Positions 11,363 to 25,300 of a stretch of DNA of 64,000 nt are shown here, piece after piece. Made by a program: the position numbers and the translations under genes. This DNA is from Micrococcales bacterium UBA7469 (GTDB lineage: Bacteria > Actinomycetota > Actinomycetes > Actinomycetales > Microbacteriaceae), in NCBI GenBank assembly GCA_002479805.1, contig DLPB01000020.1, positions 68,603 to 132,602 of the forward strand. The letters are read 5' to 3'. The notes beneath the pieces are model-generated. The model was not told the DNA's origin, did not search any database, and saw only the letters and a list, made by a program, of their open reading frames with translations. Each line of letters begins with the position of its first letter. The first letter of the stretch is position 1.

Positions 11363-12184
11363 ATGGATAACGCACTGATTTTGGCGTTCCTGGTCACCCT
11401 GGGAGCCGGGCTTGCCACCGGCATTGGCTCCACGCTGGCCTTTTTCACCAAGACCACAAATAAGTCATTCTTTGCGGTGGCGATGGGCTTCTCGGCCGGA
11501 GTGATGGTCTATCTCTCTTTCGTGGAGATCTTGCCCAAGTCAACGCTCTACATATCTGAAACTGTTCCGCCGGTGCAGGCATCGGCGGTCGCGGCGGTAG
11601 CCATGGTCTCTGGAATGATTCTGATGGCGATAATCGATGCCCTGGTGCCATCTGGAACCAACCCGCATGAGAACACCGAAGTTGAGTTGCTCGGATCTGA
11701 AAGCGAGACAGGCAAGGCAAGAGCCAACCGGGTTCTGCTAAGAACCGGACTGTTTGTTGCACTGGCAATTGCAATTCACAACTTCCCTGAGGGGCTCGCA
11801 ACCTTCCTGTTGGTCTTAGACGATCCTCAGATTGGTATTGGGCTGGCGATAGCTGTCGCCATGCACAACATTCCAGAGGGCATTGCGGTCTCTGTGCCGG
11901 TCTATTACGCCACCAAGTCGCGTGCCAAGTCATTCCGCCTGAGCTTTCTCTCCGGGCTTGCAGAGCCGGCTGGAGCCGTTATTGGTTACCTGCTGCTCGC
12001 GCAGTTCCTAAACAATTTTGTGCTGGGTATTTTGTTTGCCATGGTGGCCGGAGTAATGGTGTTTTTGGCCATCGATACGCTGTTGCCGACCGCCAGAAAC
12101 TCGGCTCGCGGTCACCTAAGTGTTTATGGCTTTATTGCAGGCGTTGCTGTTATGGCCGCCAGCCTTGTGTTACTTCGACTTTAG
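11363..12184 (+). CDS. zupT: ZIP-family divalent metal transporter
   Basis: 273 aa with eight predicted transmembrane segments. The two metal-binding helices are clear: HNFPEGLATF (about residue 134) and HNIPEGIAVSVPV (about 168), the paired HNxPEG motifs of ZupT/ZIP transporters. They import Zn, Fe, Mn or Co. A soluble loop (about 92-120) lies between helices 3 and 4. GAGAGG precedes the ATG. The placement right after nrdHIEF may couple metal supply to the RNR cofactor, which is inference. Its stop overlaps the convergent giant gene by 4 bp. Confidence 0.92.
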   Translation: MDNALILAFLVTLGAGLATGIGSTLAFFTKTTNKSFFAVAMGFSAGVMVYLSFVEILPKSTLYISETVPPVQASAVAAVAMVSGMILMAIIDALVPSGTNPHENTEVELLGSESETGKARANRVLLRTGLFVALAIAIHNFPEGLATFLLVLDDPQIGIGLAIAVAMHNIPEGIAVSVPVYYATKSRAKSFRLSFLSGLAEPAGAVIGYLLLAQFLNNFVLGILFAMVAGVMVFLAIDTLLPTARNSARGHLSVYGFIAGVAVMAASLVLLRL

Positions 12185-13300
12185 ATAATCCCGGTTAGCT
12201 TCAGGGTTACCAGCAGCATCAAAACGCCACCAATGCGATAGACCCAGTGGTTTCGTTGTGCGATTCGAATCTCGTTCTCGGTAGCACCCTCGCGACCGAA
12301 CATCGACAGCACGCTCAGCACTAGTAGCGGCAGCGGAAGGATTACGAAGCTGAGCTCTGCGAATGCCGGAGTAGTGCCCAGCCAAATTGACAGTGCAGCC
12401 GATGATCCCGAAGCCACCAAGATGGTGAATGCTAGCCCTGGGACTCCGGTCGGCAAGATGCGCCAGATCCATGGCACGTTAGGGAAGCGGTTCTGATACC
12501 AGCCAACGATGGTTGGCAGTAAGAACAAAGCCGATCCAACAAATGCCTGCCAGCCAAAGCCAACAATCGCACCCGACAGCACCACCCAGATTCCATAGCG
12601 AATGAGCAAGGCAGTGGCCTTCTGAACCAAAGGTGAATCTGGCAGCTCGGTTGGGTTGATCTTGTTCAGACGAGCCGGGAAGTAGCGCGCAGCGCCCTCT
12701 TCCAGTAGCACCCTGAATGCAGCTGCAATCGCAATCGCAATGCCAAAGTCGGTGACGTGGTTTGCCATGTTCAGGGTCAAACCGGAAATCGAAGGCATTA
12801 CCGAAACCATGGTCATAACCGACCAACCCGCCATCAATGGGGCGATGGCTAGGTCGACGATGCGCTCCCACCAAGAGTCAAGATCCCGTGCCGGTGACTT
12901 GCGTAGGGTGCGGAAGGCAGTGGCGAGCATGGCTGGGCCAATGGCGACAATCATGACACCCATCAGGGTTCTGACCTGGCTGATATCAGGCAGGTTGCCA
13001 GCAGCAATGACTGTGCCCACCAGGAACACCAGGGTTGCCACAAAACCAGCAAAGGCATCGAATAGACCAAGCAGCGCAATCGCTAACATTAGGTACCAGG
13101 TTGGAGCAAAGATTTCGCCACTATTTTCAATCACAGCCATCAAGGCCAGGCCGATACCCGCAAATGGAAGCAGCAAGGTAGTAGATCCCAACATGGCGCG
13201 TAGGTAAGCGCCGTCATTGATTACCTTGGCAATTAGCGGCGAAATCGGTGCCAGCATTAGTGTCAGGTCATGTGTCAGTTTGTCCAGGAAAGTCAACCAG
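12181..13300 (-). other. C-terminal polytopic membrane domain of the giant protein
   Basis: The last 370 or so residues form about 10 hydrophobic helices (for example MLGSTTLLLPFAGIGLALMA, WYLMLAIALLGLFDAFAGFV, IRYGIWVVLSGAIVGFG, IGGVLMLLVTLKLTGII). They are preceded by an acidic, probably helical stretch (ESEDSDEDLAELEVAQDQIE) and an Ala-rich helix. I do not recognise the family. It probably anchors the protein in the membrane and might have its own transport or secretion role. Confidence 0.75.
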
Positions 13301-16300
13301 CGGGACTTGAACCAATCGAGCTTGTCTCCCCAATTTTCTTCAATCAACTCAATTTGATCTTGAGCCACCTCAAGCTCGGCTAAGTCTTCATCACTGTCTT
13401 CGGACTCTGGCTTTGACGCGCCACCTGAGCTGGAGCTCGAAGCGGATGAGCCGCCAGCGGCACTCGCGCCACCGGCTGCTGCGGCGGCAGCGGCTCCCAG
13501 AGCCGCAGCTGCCGCAGCAGCAATCACAATCGACTTCATGGCAAGTTCGACAATCGCTGCAATCGATTCCGGAGTACCGAGCGGTGAAAATTCCTGCAAT
13601 ACCGTGTCGTCACCGGTGGCACCGATTGCCGGGTTGGCCACTGGACCGGTCTCGATGATGGGTTCGGAACTAGTCTGTGGACCTGTTGCCTGGCCCGGTC
13701 CGGTAGGTGTGCCATCCGAGCCGCCAGGCGTCGACGAACCGCCATCGCCGCCGGTACCGGGTGCAACCGGAACCGCAGGCTCGCCAGTCTCAGATGGTGT
13801 GGGTGTTGGGGTAACAGTCGGTTTCGGAGTTACGCCTGGTGTCGGCTTGACTGTTGGGGTTGGCTTGACCGTTGGAGTCGGAGTCGGCTTCACGGTAGGT
13901 GAAACGCTCGGCTTCGGGGTCGGCGAAACGGTCGGTGACACCGTGGGCGAAACCGTTGGGGTAGTGGTCACGGGCGCAGGAGTTATGGTTGCAACCGCAG
14001 GTGGTGCTGGTGTGGTATAGCTGGCAACCGCCGCCTCTCCAAGACCCAACGCGTTTCTAGCCTTGACGCTGACGTTGTAGGTGACCGATGGACTTAGCGT
14101 GCCAACTTCACACATTCTTACCTGGATGTTTGCACAAATGGTCTGGCCATTCACCTGAACGTCGTAATCCTCGATGGCAAAACCACCATCGGAGGTTGGA
14201 GCGCCCCAGCTCACGATGATCTTGGATGGGTCTAGGGTGTCGAGCGTGAGCTGGGTTGGAGCAGCCGGAGCCAACAGACCGATCTTCACTCCGTTGGCGG
14301 TATTGATGGTCTGAGAGGAAGAGTAGGTGTCGGTGATGGTTACCACCTTCATCGTGTAGCCAACCTTGGCACTGGTGGTCGAAGCAAGCTGCTGGTTTGA
14401 TGCCAACGATACAAAGCCCATCGGCCTGTGCTGCACGGTGCCGAAGACAAATACATTACTGGTGGTGCGGTAGTAGGAAGTCACCACGTTCAGCTGTGGC
14501 TGGACGAATACCGCAGGTGCCACGGTCGGCGCAGCAGAAGCAATCTGGTTGATTGAGACCGAGATTGTGGAAGACGAGGAGTTGGTTACCGTGGTGGTAG
14601 GAGTGGTTGGCTGCTCGCTGCCGGTTACCCAGACATAGACCTCGTAGCGCTGGAAGTTACCCTCGATAGCAACCGGAGTCTCCCAGGTCATGTCCAGTCC
14701 GCCGGAGGAAACATTGGCGCTGAGCTGGGTAACGCTCATCTCAGCACGCGATGGGGTCAATGGCACGGTGACCGGCGAGTACTGTCCAATACCAGCGTTG
14801 GTAATTGCCGCAATCCTTGCAGTGTAGGCAACGCCGTTCGGCAGACCTGCAATGGTACAAACCAGCGGTGCGGTAACGGTGCATGCCGAATTGACGTACT
14901 TGTTGTTATTTACGTCCGTTACCTCGAGGCGGTAGCGCTGCACTGCGCTGCCGCCCTGATAGGAAGGTGCGGTGTAACCAAGAGTGAACCACTGGTTACC
15001 AACCGCAGCCGACACTACAGCCGGAGCACCGGCTAGATCTGGTTCAACAAAGAATAGGCGCGACACATCAGGCGCCGGAGCCCAGGAACCGTTACCGGCC
15101 TGCGATGCCACAATCTGACACTTACCCTCGGCAAGCAAGGTGACAATACCGTTCTGGGTCACCGAACATGCGGTGATGCCCGCGGAGACGGTGTAGCTAA
15201 CATCAAGACCGGAGCTGGCCTGAGCACCAAGTCGCCAAGAAGGAGAGCCGTAGGTCTTATCGGTCAGTATCTCGAAGTTGATGGTCTGGTTCTGGCGGCC
15301 AATCTCAAAGCGCTGCTTCGCAAAGTTAGAGGCGTAAACGTTGTTTCCACTTTGGGTAGCGGTGATCTCACAGAAACCACTTCTTAGGAAGAGCACCTGA
15401 CCTGATACCGAGGACGACATGGTACATACCGCTGGTGAGTAGCTGGTGTTAGCACTGGCTTGGATCTCCTGACCCAGCGAGATGTTGAAGCTAACGCTTA
15501 GGCCGCTCGATGCCGTGGCGGTGGCCTGATAGGTCTGACCGGCCAGTGGCATCAGTGGCAAGGCACTTGTGAAGCTAACCTGCTGCACCTGCTTGGAGAA
15601 CGTGAAGGTGATCGCCGGGCTGGTAGCTAGGTTGTAGTTCACGTCCTGAGCCTTTTGCGCACTAACTTCACAGACACCATTTCGCGCCGCGCTCAGCACG
15701 CTGCCAGCCACGGAACACTGGGCGGTGCCGGCATCGGTAACGGTGTAGCTCACGCTTCCGGTACCAGATCCTCCAACTGTGAACAGTTCCATGTCACCAA
15801 CTGCGATGGCGCGAGAGTTACCAATCGCCAACGGCTGCTGCGCGACCCTAAGGACCGTAATGTCCATCATCTCGGAAACAATTTGGAGATGGTTAGCGTC
15901 ACCAGATCGAGCGGCGAAAATCGTACAGGTCGGCGTCAGGTCTTCGGTGGCGTTGCCCTGCAGGAACAACGTGTTTCCGATGATGCGGCAATCGTCACCA
16001 ATCGATGCAAACCTGGTGGTCGCAGTGCCGCTACCCCCGACTGCGGTCAAGGTCAGGGCCTGACCAAAGTCAACGTAGTCGTTGTTGGTAAGCGCTAGCG
16101 GAGCCTGCGGTGCCTTGGCAATTACCAGTGTTACGTCCTTAGTGTTGGACTTGTAGTAAGTGCCATCGGCAACGGATGCACGAACCACACAGTTTCCGGC
16201 ACCCAGCACAGTGACAACACCGGTTGAGCTGTTTACCGAACAGATGCTTGGGGTAGTAACGGTGAAGCTGATGCTGTGCTCGGTGGAGTCGGTGTACTTA

Positions 16301-19300
16301 ATAGCTGGGCTCACACTCTTGCTTGCGCTGTAGATAACCGGTGAGTAGCTCAGGTTAATCTCGGCGGTCTTGAACACTGTGAAGCTGGTCGTGTCCGCTA
16401 GCGAGAAGCCGCCGGATGCAGCAAAGTTCAAGGTGTAGTTGACACCAGGCGAACCGGTAGCGGCAAGACCAGTAAACTGCACCTCACCATTTACCGCGGT
16501 AGCGGTGTTAGAGCCGCTGATCGCTCCCCCGATGCCAGAACCAATAGTGGCGGTTACAACCGTTGAGCTGTCGTAGATCGCCTTGTTGCCAAAGCGGTCG
16601 TAAAGGAAGAGCTTTGGCTGAGTAGGCAATACCGCACCTTGGCGACCACCCTGAACATACGGTGACTGCGGAACCATGTAAGAGGCAGTGGAGTGCGAGA
16701 CCACAAGGTTGGTCGAGGTGGTAATCGCAAACGAGCCAGAGGCGGTGGTTGCGGTAAAGGTCAACCGCTGCGATACCGACGGTGTTGCAACCAGAGTCAA
16801 ACCGCTGAAGCTGACGATGCCGTTGACTGCCTGCGAGCTGGTGCCGGCTTCGATGTATCCGCCACCGATGGATACCGAAGCAACGATGGTTGCAGAGGTC
16901 GAGGCGGCGATGTTGCCGTCGAAGTCCATCAGGCGAAGTACCGGCTGGGTGCCCATTGCCTCACCGGTGCGCTGAGCAATTGGCTCTCTAATCCACTCCA
17001 GGTATGCAGCAGCAGCTGGCGACACTTGAATTGCATTGGCATTCACGCTGAAGCTGCCAGCGGTAAAGCCAAGCACGTAGTTGCGGTTGGTGGCACCGGT
17101 GAAGGTCAAATCGGTAAAGGTTGCAACACCGCCAACAACCGTGACGGTTGTGGTTCCACCAACCACAGCACTTGCACCACCTGGGCGGTTTGGACCGGCA
17201 ACCAAAGCAACTGTGACCTGAGTCGAGTTATCGGTGGTGACCAGGTTGCCAAAGCGGTCAAGCAACTTAGCGATCGGCTGAACGCTCAGGGACTCTGCGG
17301 TGACACCACCCACTGGCTGGGTTTGCATCACGATCGAGGCTGGAGCAGTTGGTGAGATGCTGATGTTCTGTGAACTGGTTCCGGTAAGACCCGTGCTTGC
17401 GAACTGCAAGTTATAGGTCGTGCTTGGCGATCCCTCGATGCGGAGCGAGTTGTAGGTTGCAACACCATTTACCACCAGTGCGCTCACCGATGCGATGGTG
17501 CTGTCCGAACCATCAACCAAACGACCACCGCTACCGGCAACCGTGACATCAACTGAACCTACGAAGTTGGTTACCAGGTTGCCGTAACGGTCTTCGACTC
17601 GCACCATAGGCTGAGTGCCGAGCAGCTCTGCTGCCACAGCCAAGCTGCTTGGCTGCTGGGATACTCGGAGCTTGGTTGGGTCAGCGAAGGTAAAGCTCAG
17701 GTTTTGGCTGTTAGGCGATAGCACCGCAGCCGAAGCCGAGTTCACGGCACCAAGCAAGGTAAAGCGGAGCTGCTGGTTCTCACCCGGTGGGGCAACCAGG
17801 GTGAGGTTCTGGAAGGTTGCGATGCCGCCGGTTACGCTCGCCAAACCGTTGGATTCGACATAACCGCTATCCACTACAACCGATGCACTAATAGTTACGC
17901 CGGTGAGCGAGGTGGTGCGGTTGCCGTCAAAGTCGTAAACCACAATCGTCGGTGACTGTACCAGCGAGTCACCGGTCTTGTTGCCAGCTACCGGCGAGGT
18001 GGAGATGCCCAGATACTCGGCATCCGCGTGCGTGACCTGCAGGTCAACCTCGGCGGTGTGCTGGTTCGAGCCGTAGCTGAAGTTCAAGCGGTAAACCTGG
18101 CTTGGATCAACCACCATCGCAAGGTTTGAGAAGGTTGCAACACCGGCGGTTGCAGAAACTGTGTAGTTCTTCAGGATGTCTCGGTTACCGCGTGGCGTGA
18201 CATTCAAAGTCGCAGTAATGACATCTGCCGAATCGAGCACTCGGTTACCGGCAGCATCCTGAACCTCGATCACCGGCTGGACCTTCAAAGCTTCACCGGT
18301 CTTGGAACGAACCTGGTTCGAGTCGGTCGAAGAAGGCAGGCGGAGGAAACCGATCTTGTTGGCAATACCGTGGGTGATGGTGATGCCAGTCTGGGTAGCG
18401 GAAGTTACGCCACCACCCTGCTTGTAGAAGTTGATCTCGTAGGTGTTCGTTACAAGGCCCGAGATACCCATCTGGAAGGTGTAGACACCCGCGGTGTTTC
18501 TAACACCCTGGTTGTTGTTCACGTTAGCTGCGCTACCGGAGCCACTCTGAACTTGTGGGTTACCAATGATGGTGACCGCTGGGTCCTTGAAGACTCGGTT
18601 GCCATAGCGGTCTAGCAATACCACCTGCGGGGTGGTGTCAAAGATCAGACCGGAGCGTCCATCGGCAGCATCGCGAACGATGCTGATGCGGTTGGCAACG
18701 TTGTGCATCACACTTAGCTGGGCCGAAGGGCTCGAGCTAATTGCACCGTAGTTGAACTTGAGGCGGTAAACCTCAGCAGACTGGGTTGGGGTCTCCACCA
18801 CACCAACTAGAGCTAGCTGGTTGAAGGTGGCAATACCGTTTACAACCGATGCCGAGGAGGTCAGCAGGCTTCCACCAACACCGGAATCGATTGCTGCAGA
18901 CAATGTGGTTGCGGTCTCGGTGGTAACCAGGTTGTCGTCCTGGTCAAGCAGGCGAATAATTGGCTGCTGGCTAAGTGCTTCACCGGTTCGAGTGAGGTTA
19001 GGTGCGGTGCCAGCGGATGGCTCACGGTTAATCTCAAGCTTTGCCACCGGCCCAGGCAGAATCACAAACTCAGAAGTGGTTACCGCACTCTGTCCTACTA
19101 CCTCGAACTGGTAGTAGTAGCCGGCTCTCGGCTCCGCTCGAAGCGCAAGGTTTGCAAAGGTAATCTCACCAGATGCTGCCGTGAAGGTTTGAGCGCTCTG
19201 GGTCACCAACGTGCCATTGCGGTAGAGCTTGGCAACCGCGGTTGAGGAGTTGTCAGAAATCACCTTGTTGCCAAACTCATCGAACAGTTCGATCAAAGGT

Positions 19301-22300
19301 GAATAAGAAGGTGCGACTCTGGTCCGAACATCGGTTGCGGTCCAGCTCAAGGAGGTGGCAACCGCAGTACCGGCCAAGAGTTGCACCGAGGTGGTTGCGC
19401 TGATTGTGGTTCCGTTAGAAACAATGCTGTAGCTCAAAGTCACGACGCTGGAAGCAGAGCCAACCAGCTTGAGACCGGTGTATTCGGCAACACCATAGAC
19501 AGCGCTAGCGGTGGTGGTGCCCGCAAGGTCTGCGCCGTTTGCAGTGACGCTGACAACGAGTGAACTGTTAGAGACCAGGTTGCCAGAGTCATCGAGGATG
19601 CGAAGCTGTGGCTGCGGGGTGAAGTTCAAGCCAACTCGGGTAGCGGTTTGGTGGGATGAGATCTCAAGCTGATTTGGCATACCGTGAGTCAGGGTAATCT
19701 GCTGCGAGGTAGAGATCACACCGGAGCTGGAGGTGCCCTCCGCAGTGAATATCAAGGTGTGGTTTCCAGCCACACCACGTAGCTTGAGGTTGGATGCAAA
19801 GCTTGCAACCGAGGTGTCTGCCGATGCCGTCACCGAGCCAGAGAGGGTTGCGGTCGCAACAGCAACTCGAATCACCATGCCGCTGGCGGATACAGCGTTG
19901 CCGGATACGTCACGGACTGTTACCTCAGGCGCTGCGGTGAAGAACTCACTGTTCTCAAAGCCCTGTGCCTGGGTAGTCAGGTCTAAGGAGTGAGCATTAC
20001 CAAACTGCAAGCTAATCTGGTTCGAGGCAGAGATAGCAAATGGCGAGGTAATCGCGGCCGAAAGGTTCTTGGTTCCAACCAAGCCAGTAATTGCCACATT
20101 GCTGAAGGTTGCAACACCGGCGGTTGCGGCCAGGTTTGTGGTGCCAGAGAGCACAGCGTCCGAGACACTCAAAGTGATGTTCTGCGTCGACTCGGAACCG
20201 CTAGTTACCAGGTTGCCATCAGCATCCAGAATCTTGGCGACGATTTCTGAGGTGGTCAGTGCGTTTCGAGAAGTCGATGGACTGGAGAAATCAATAGACC
20301 TAGCGGCACCATGGGTGACAGTGATCGAAACAGTTGCTCCAACCAAACCGGTTGAGGTTACGCTCAGGTCGTAACTGCCAACTGCTCCAGAGACAGCTAG
20401 CGAACTGAAGGTTGAGATTCCGCCCGAGGCGAAGACGTTAGCCGTGCCGCTGAGCGTGGCACCACTCAGTGCCACCGAAACCTGCGCGGTTGAGTTAGCA
20501 ACTAGGTTTCCAGTGCGGTCCAGCACTTTCACGCTCAAAGTAGACAGTGCGGTGCGGTTAGCAACACTCAAAGAAGTTGCACTAAGACTCAACTGATATG
20601 GGTCACCAGAGGTGATCTGGAAGACATTGGTGTTGTAAGTTCGAGCATTCAGGTTGGTACCCGGAGCGCTGGCAACTAGCTTCAGCTGGGCCGAACCATT
20701 TAGACCGCTGACGGCAAGGTTAGGGAATTCGATAATCGAGTCACCCAAGGTGTTCTGAACTACTCCACCGGTAATCGAACTAATGGCACCAGACTGCGAA
20801 GTGACCGAGACACTCACGGTCGCATTCACGACCGGGTTGTTATAGGTGTCCTGCACCTGAACCCGAATCGCAGGGCTAAATGACAAACCAGATTGGATGC
20901 TGGCTGGAGCATTTTCTAGGTAAACCAGCTTGTCGGCAGCTGCGTTGGTGATGGTGAACTGCGAGGTGTAGGCGGCTACCAAACCACTTGCGCTAAAGCG
21001 GAACTTGTAGTCACCAACCTGCTGCACAAAGAAGTTGTTCTTCGGAATGATCACAACGCTGCTGCCGGAGACGATGTTGAAGGTGCCCACCGTGCGGCGG
21101 ACGGTCACTCCATCGGATGCCGAGACCGCTGCGACAACAACAGACACGGTGCTGGTGGCATTGGTTGTGTTTCCATACGCATCCAACAAGCGCAAGATGT
21201 AGTCACTAGCTTGAGCCACACCAGCGACTCGGTTGGCTGCTGCTGTGCTGTCGAGCGCCAGCTGGGTGCCAACGTTTGGTGCTAGGAAGATGTTGTTGGA
21301 GTAGAAGACATGGTTGATGCCAGAAACTTGAATGCCGATCTTAATGTTTCCATTTGCACCCAAGGTCGCGGCAAGGTTGTCGAAGGTGGCAACACCTGCA
21401 GACAGCGAGACTGCATTGGTTCCAACCAAGGTGGCGGCGCTTTGGTAGGTGCCCCAAGCGGTAATCGTCTTCGAAGAGTTAACTCCGGTGGTTACTCGAT
21501 TACCTCGAGCGTCGATTACTTCCACTACCAGCGGCGACATGGTCACACCAGCGGTCGCATTGGTTGGCTGGGAAACCATGCGCAAGGCAACCGCGTCACC
21601 GTGAGTGAGTTGGATGTCCTGGCTGGCCCTGGCTACTGCCGAGCTGCTTGCGCCCTCGATCGCAAAGCTAATGCTGTAATTGCCAACCACACCCGAGATC
21701 GATAGCGCGGTGAAGGTGGCAGTTCCGGTCGTGGTGTTAATCGCAACCGTGGTTCCAGATAGCGAAGCTGCTGGGTTGATGCTTGCTACCAGGTTGTGTG
21801 CCACACCAGTAACGAGGTTGTTCGAGCTGTCACGCAGGGCTAGCACTGGCTGAGTGGTCAAGGCATAACCGCTAGCAGCACCAGCACCTGAGGTCTCGAG
21901 CGTTAGCTTGGTTGCCACACCCACGCCAAGCTCAACCACCTGGTTGGCAGCCAAGGTCACCGGTGAGTAGATGCGACCGGTAATAGTCTTGCTGCCGGTT
22001 GAGCCTTCGATAGCAACACCAGAGAAGGTTGCGATACCGCCGGAGGCAGAAATTGCAGTTACACCGGTCAGCGTGCCAGGGCTCACCACCAGCTCAACCG
22101 TCTGAGTTGACTGGCCGCCGGTGTTCACCAGGTTGCCATCAGCGTCATAGATCTTCACCACTGGCTGCGAAGCAAGGGCCTGGGCATTCTTTGCGGTAGC
22201 CGAGGAAGTGATGGTCACGTAGCTAGCCTCACCGTGAGCAAGAGTGACCGAGACAGTTGCAGCCGCCAAGCCGGTTGAGCTAAAGCCAAGGTCATAGGTT

Positions 22301-25300
22301 CCAGCGGCACCGGAGAGCACAAGACCCGAGTAAGTAGCAACACCATCGGTTGCGAAGCGCACTGCAGTGCCACTCAGAGTCACGCCAGATACTGAGCCGT
22401 TAATTTGTGCGGTCGAGTCTGGGATCACGTTGCCGGCAGCATCGACCACTCGAATCACAAGGTCACTGATTGTGGCACGGTTCGCGACAGAAACAGCGGT
22501 AGCACTCACACTCAATGCGTGCGCAGTTCCATTTGCCAATGCGAACTGAGCGGTGTTTACAAAGGTGGCATTAATAGGTGTGCCAGTGTTGGTGGCGGTC
22601 AACCTCAATTGCTTGGTGCCGGTCGCACCAGACAGACTCAGGTCAGTAAAGTCGATGTAAGAGCTGCCCAACGTGTTGGAAGCAGTCGCCCCAGAGATAC
22701 TCTGCATGGTCCCCGAGGCCAGGGTCGCAGAAACTGTGGTCACCGAGTCAAGTACTGGGTTATCAAAGACGTCCCTCACCTGAACGCGCAGCACAGGACT
22801 GAAGGTCAAACCGCTAGAGATAGTTGCTGGCATGTTCTGCGTAATTACAAGCTTCGCGGCAGCAGCATTTCTGATGCTGAAGTCACGCGTGAAAATTGTT
22901 GGCAGAGTGCTAGGTACGATGCGGAACTTGTAGTCGCCAGCCAGGGTCAATGTGAATAAATCACGGCTTAGAGACAGGGACGTGACCAGCGGCGAAATCG
23001 TGAAGTTACCGATGGTCTTTTTGACAACAGTTTCGTTTAGCGACTCAACCGCTGCAATGGCAACTGAGACTGTATCGCTCTGAGACGCTAGGTTGTTCCA
23101 TGCGTCCTTCACTTGAAGGCTAAGGTTTGAACTTTGGGTAACGCCTGCTGAAACTGAGGCGGGTTGCCCTGAGCTAATCACTAGCTGACTTGGCACACCA
23201 GCGGTCAGGGAGAACAGACTCGTGCTCGGGAAGTGGTTGATATATTCAATTGAATCCACCCTGATTCTCACATTGACGGTAGCCGTTCCAATCACAGAGA
23301 CGTTACTGAAAGTGGCCACACCTTCCGAGAAAGAAGCGGTAACCGTGCCGGAGAGCGATAAGCCCGCGCCTAGCCCGATTGACAATCTGGCCGAGCCGGA
23401 GGAGTAACTACCAGTAGTGATTCGGTTCCCATCGGCGTCAGTTCTGATTACCACCACTGGTTCAGAGAGCGTGACTCCTGCCCTTGCAGCGGTCGGCTGG
23501 GAAATAAATGCCATGCTTGTGACGTTGCCATGGCTCAGAACCAAGGTCTGACTCACGGTAGCAATACTCGATGCGCTTGCCCCCGCGACGCTGTAGCTCA
23601 GGGTGTAGTTGCCAACCGTTCCACTGAGGTAAGTGCTAGCAAAGGTCGCGATACCCGACGCGGTGTTCACCGAGGCAGTACCAGAGGTCACCGTGATGTT
23701 TGGTGAAACGGTAAATCCAATTGCTGCGGTCACACCGGTAACAATGTTTCCAGCCGAGTCACGAAGTGCGATCTGAGGCTGGGTGGTAAAGGCAATGCGG
23801 TTGGCAGCGCCGGCTGCTGCTCGCTCAAGGGTTAGCTGCGAGGCATTTCCGAAGGTCAGCGCAACTGTGTTGGAAACGCTAAAGGTTGCTGGACTGGAAA
23901 CCTCTGCCGTCAGAGTTTTACTGCCAGCTAGGCCCTCAAGTGCGATGCCGCTGAATGCTGCGATACCGCCCGATGCGGAGATGGCTACGGTTCCAGAAAG
24001 CGTTGCCCCGCTTGCCGCAAGACGAACTGTTTGGGTGGACTGGCTACCTGTGGTTACCAAGTTTCCATACGCGTCATTAATCCTGACAATCGGCTGGCTT
24101 CCGAAGGCGATGCCGCTTCGAGCAGTTGCCGAGGTTGTCATCTCGATGTCGGCAGCCGCGCCGTGGGTCAAGGTGATCGCCGAGACCGAAGAAGAGACTG
24201 TGGTGACCTGGTTGTCAGAAAGGCGAGTGTAGGTGACGGTGAATGAGACCGAGATAGTGTCGCTCACCGAACCAGTGATCACAAGGTCGCTGAAGGTTGC
24301 CAGGCCACTATCGTCAGCTCGAACTTGGCGTCCAGCAGTAATAGCTGCGGTGGTGCCGGAGACGGTGGCGGAAACGGTGATGTTTTTGTTGTCACCGATG
24401 GTGATGCGGTTACCGAAGGTGTCTTCAACGGCAACAGTGAAGGAGAAGCCGGCTTGACCAACAACCGATGTGGTGTCGGTGGCGGTAACGAATAGGCGAC
24501 CTGGTTCACCAGCCATGACGTTGTAGTCGGCTGACGAGACAGTAAGAGTTGTGTTGGCATCAACTTGAACGTTGAGCGCAAAACCGTAGGTGCCAGTGCC
24601 AGCTAGCACCTTGATGGCGTTGTAAGTGATGTTTCCACCAACACGCGACGAGGAGGTTAGACCCGTAACGGTTCCCGACCCCGTGGTCACGGTAGCAGAT
24701 GCGGTGTATTGGTATGCCAAACGGTTATTACCGTCGAGCACAAGGTTATAAGCATCTTTCACTAGCACCTGAGGTGGCGGGTTGAAGGTAACCGCCAAGA
24801 ACTCATTGGCTTGCTCAACGGAAGGACTGTTGGTTAGCGAGATTGCTCGACCGACACCAAAGACTGCGTTCACCCCATCTACCACCGCGGGCGAGTAAGA
24901 GACAGCAGATGAATAGGTCACAGAAGCAGAAGCCGAGATTGCGATGTTTCCGGCGACCGAGTTAGAGCCAGGTAGGTTCACGTTTCCACCTGCGTCGATA
25001 GCCAAGTTCGGAGCGGTAATCACAAAGTTACCTGTCACATTGCCCGGTGTTGTGAGACGAATGTTCGTGAACTTATTGCTTGCGAAAGTTAGCGCTGCCG
25101 ACACCGAGATTCCTCCGGAGCTTGACGCACCGATGCGAACCGTTTGAGCAGTCAGCAAATTGATCTCGGTCTGGGTCAGCGACATTCTTCCGCTGGTTTC
25201 TGTACCCAGATCAATGGCAACGCCAGCGGTCTGTGGTCGCATGGTGAGCACACCTTGAGCTGTGTTGGTTGTGGCGGAGATAGTAATTGCGTCAGCCACC

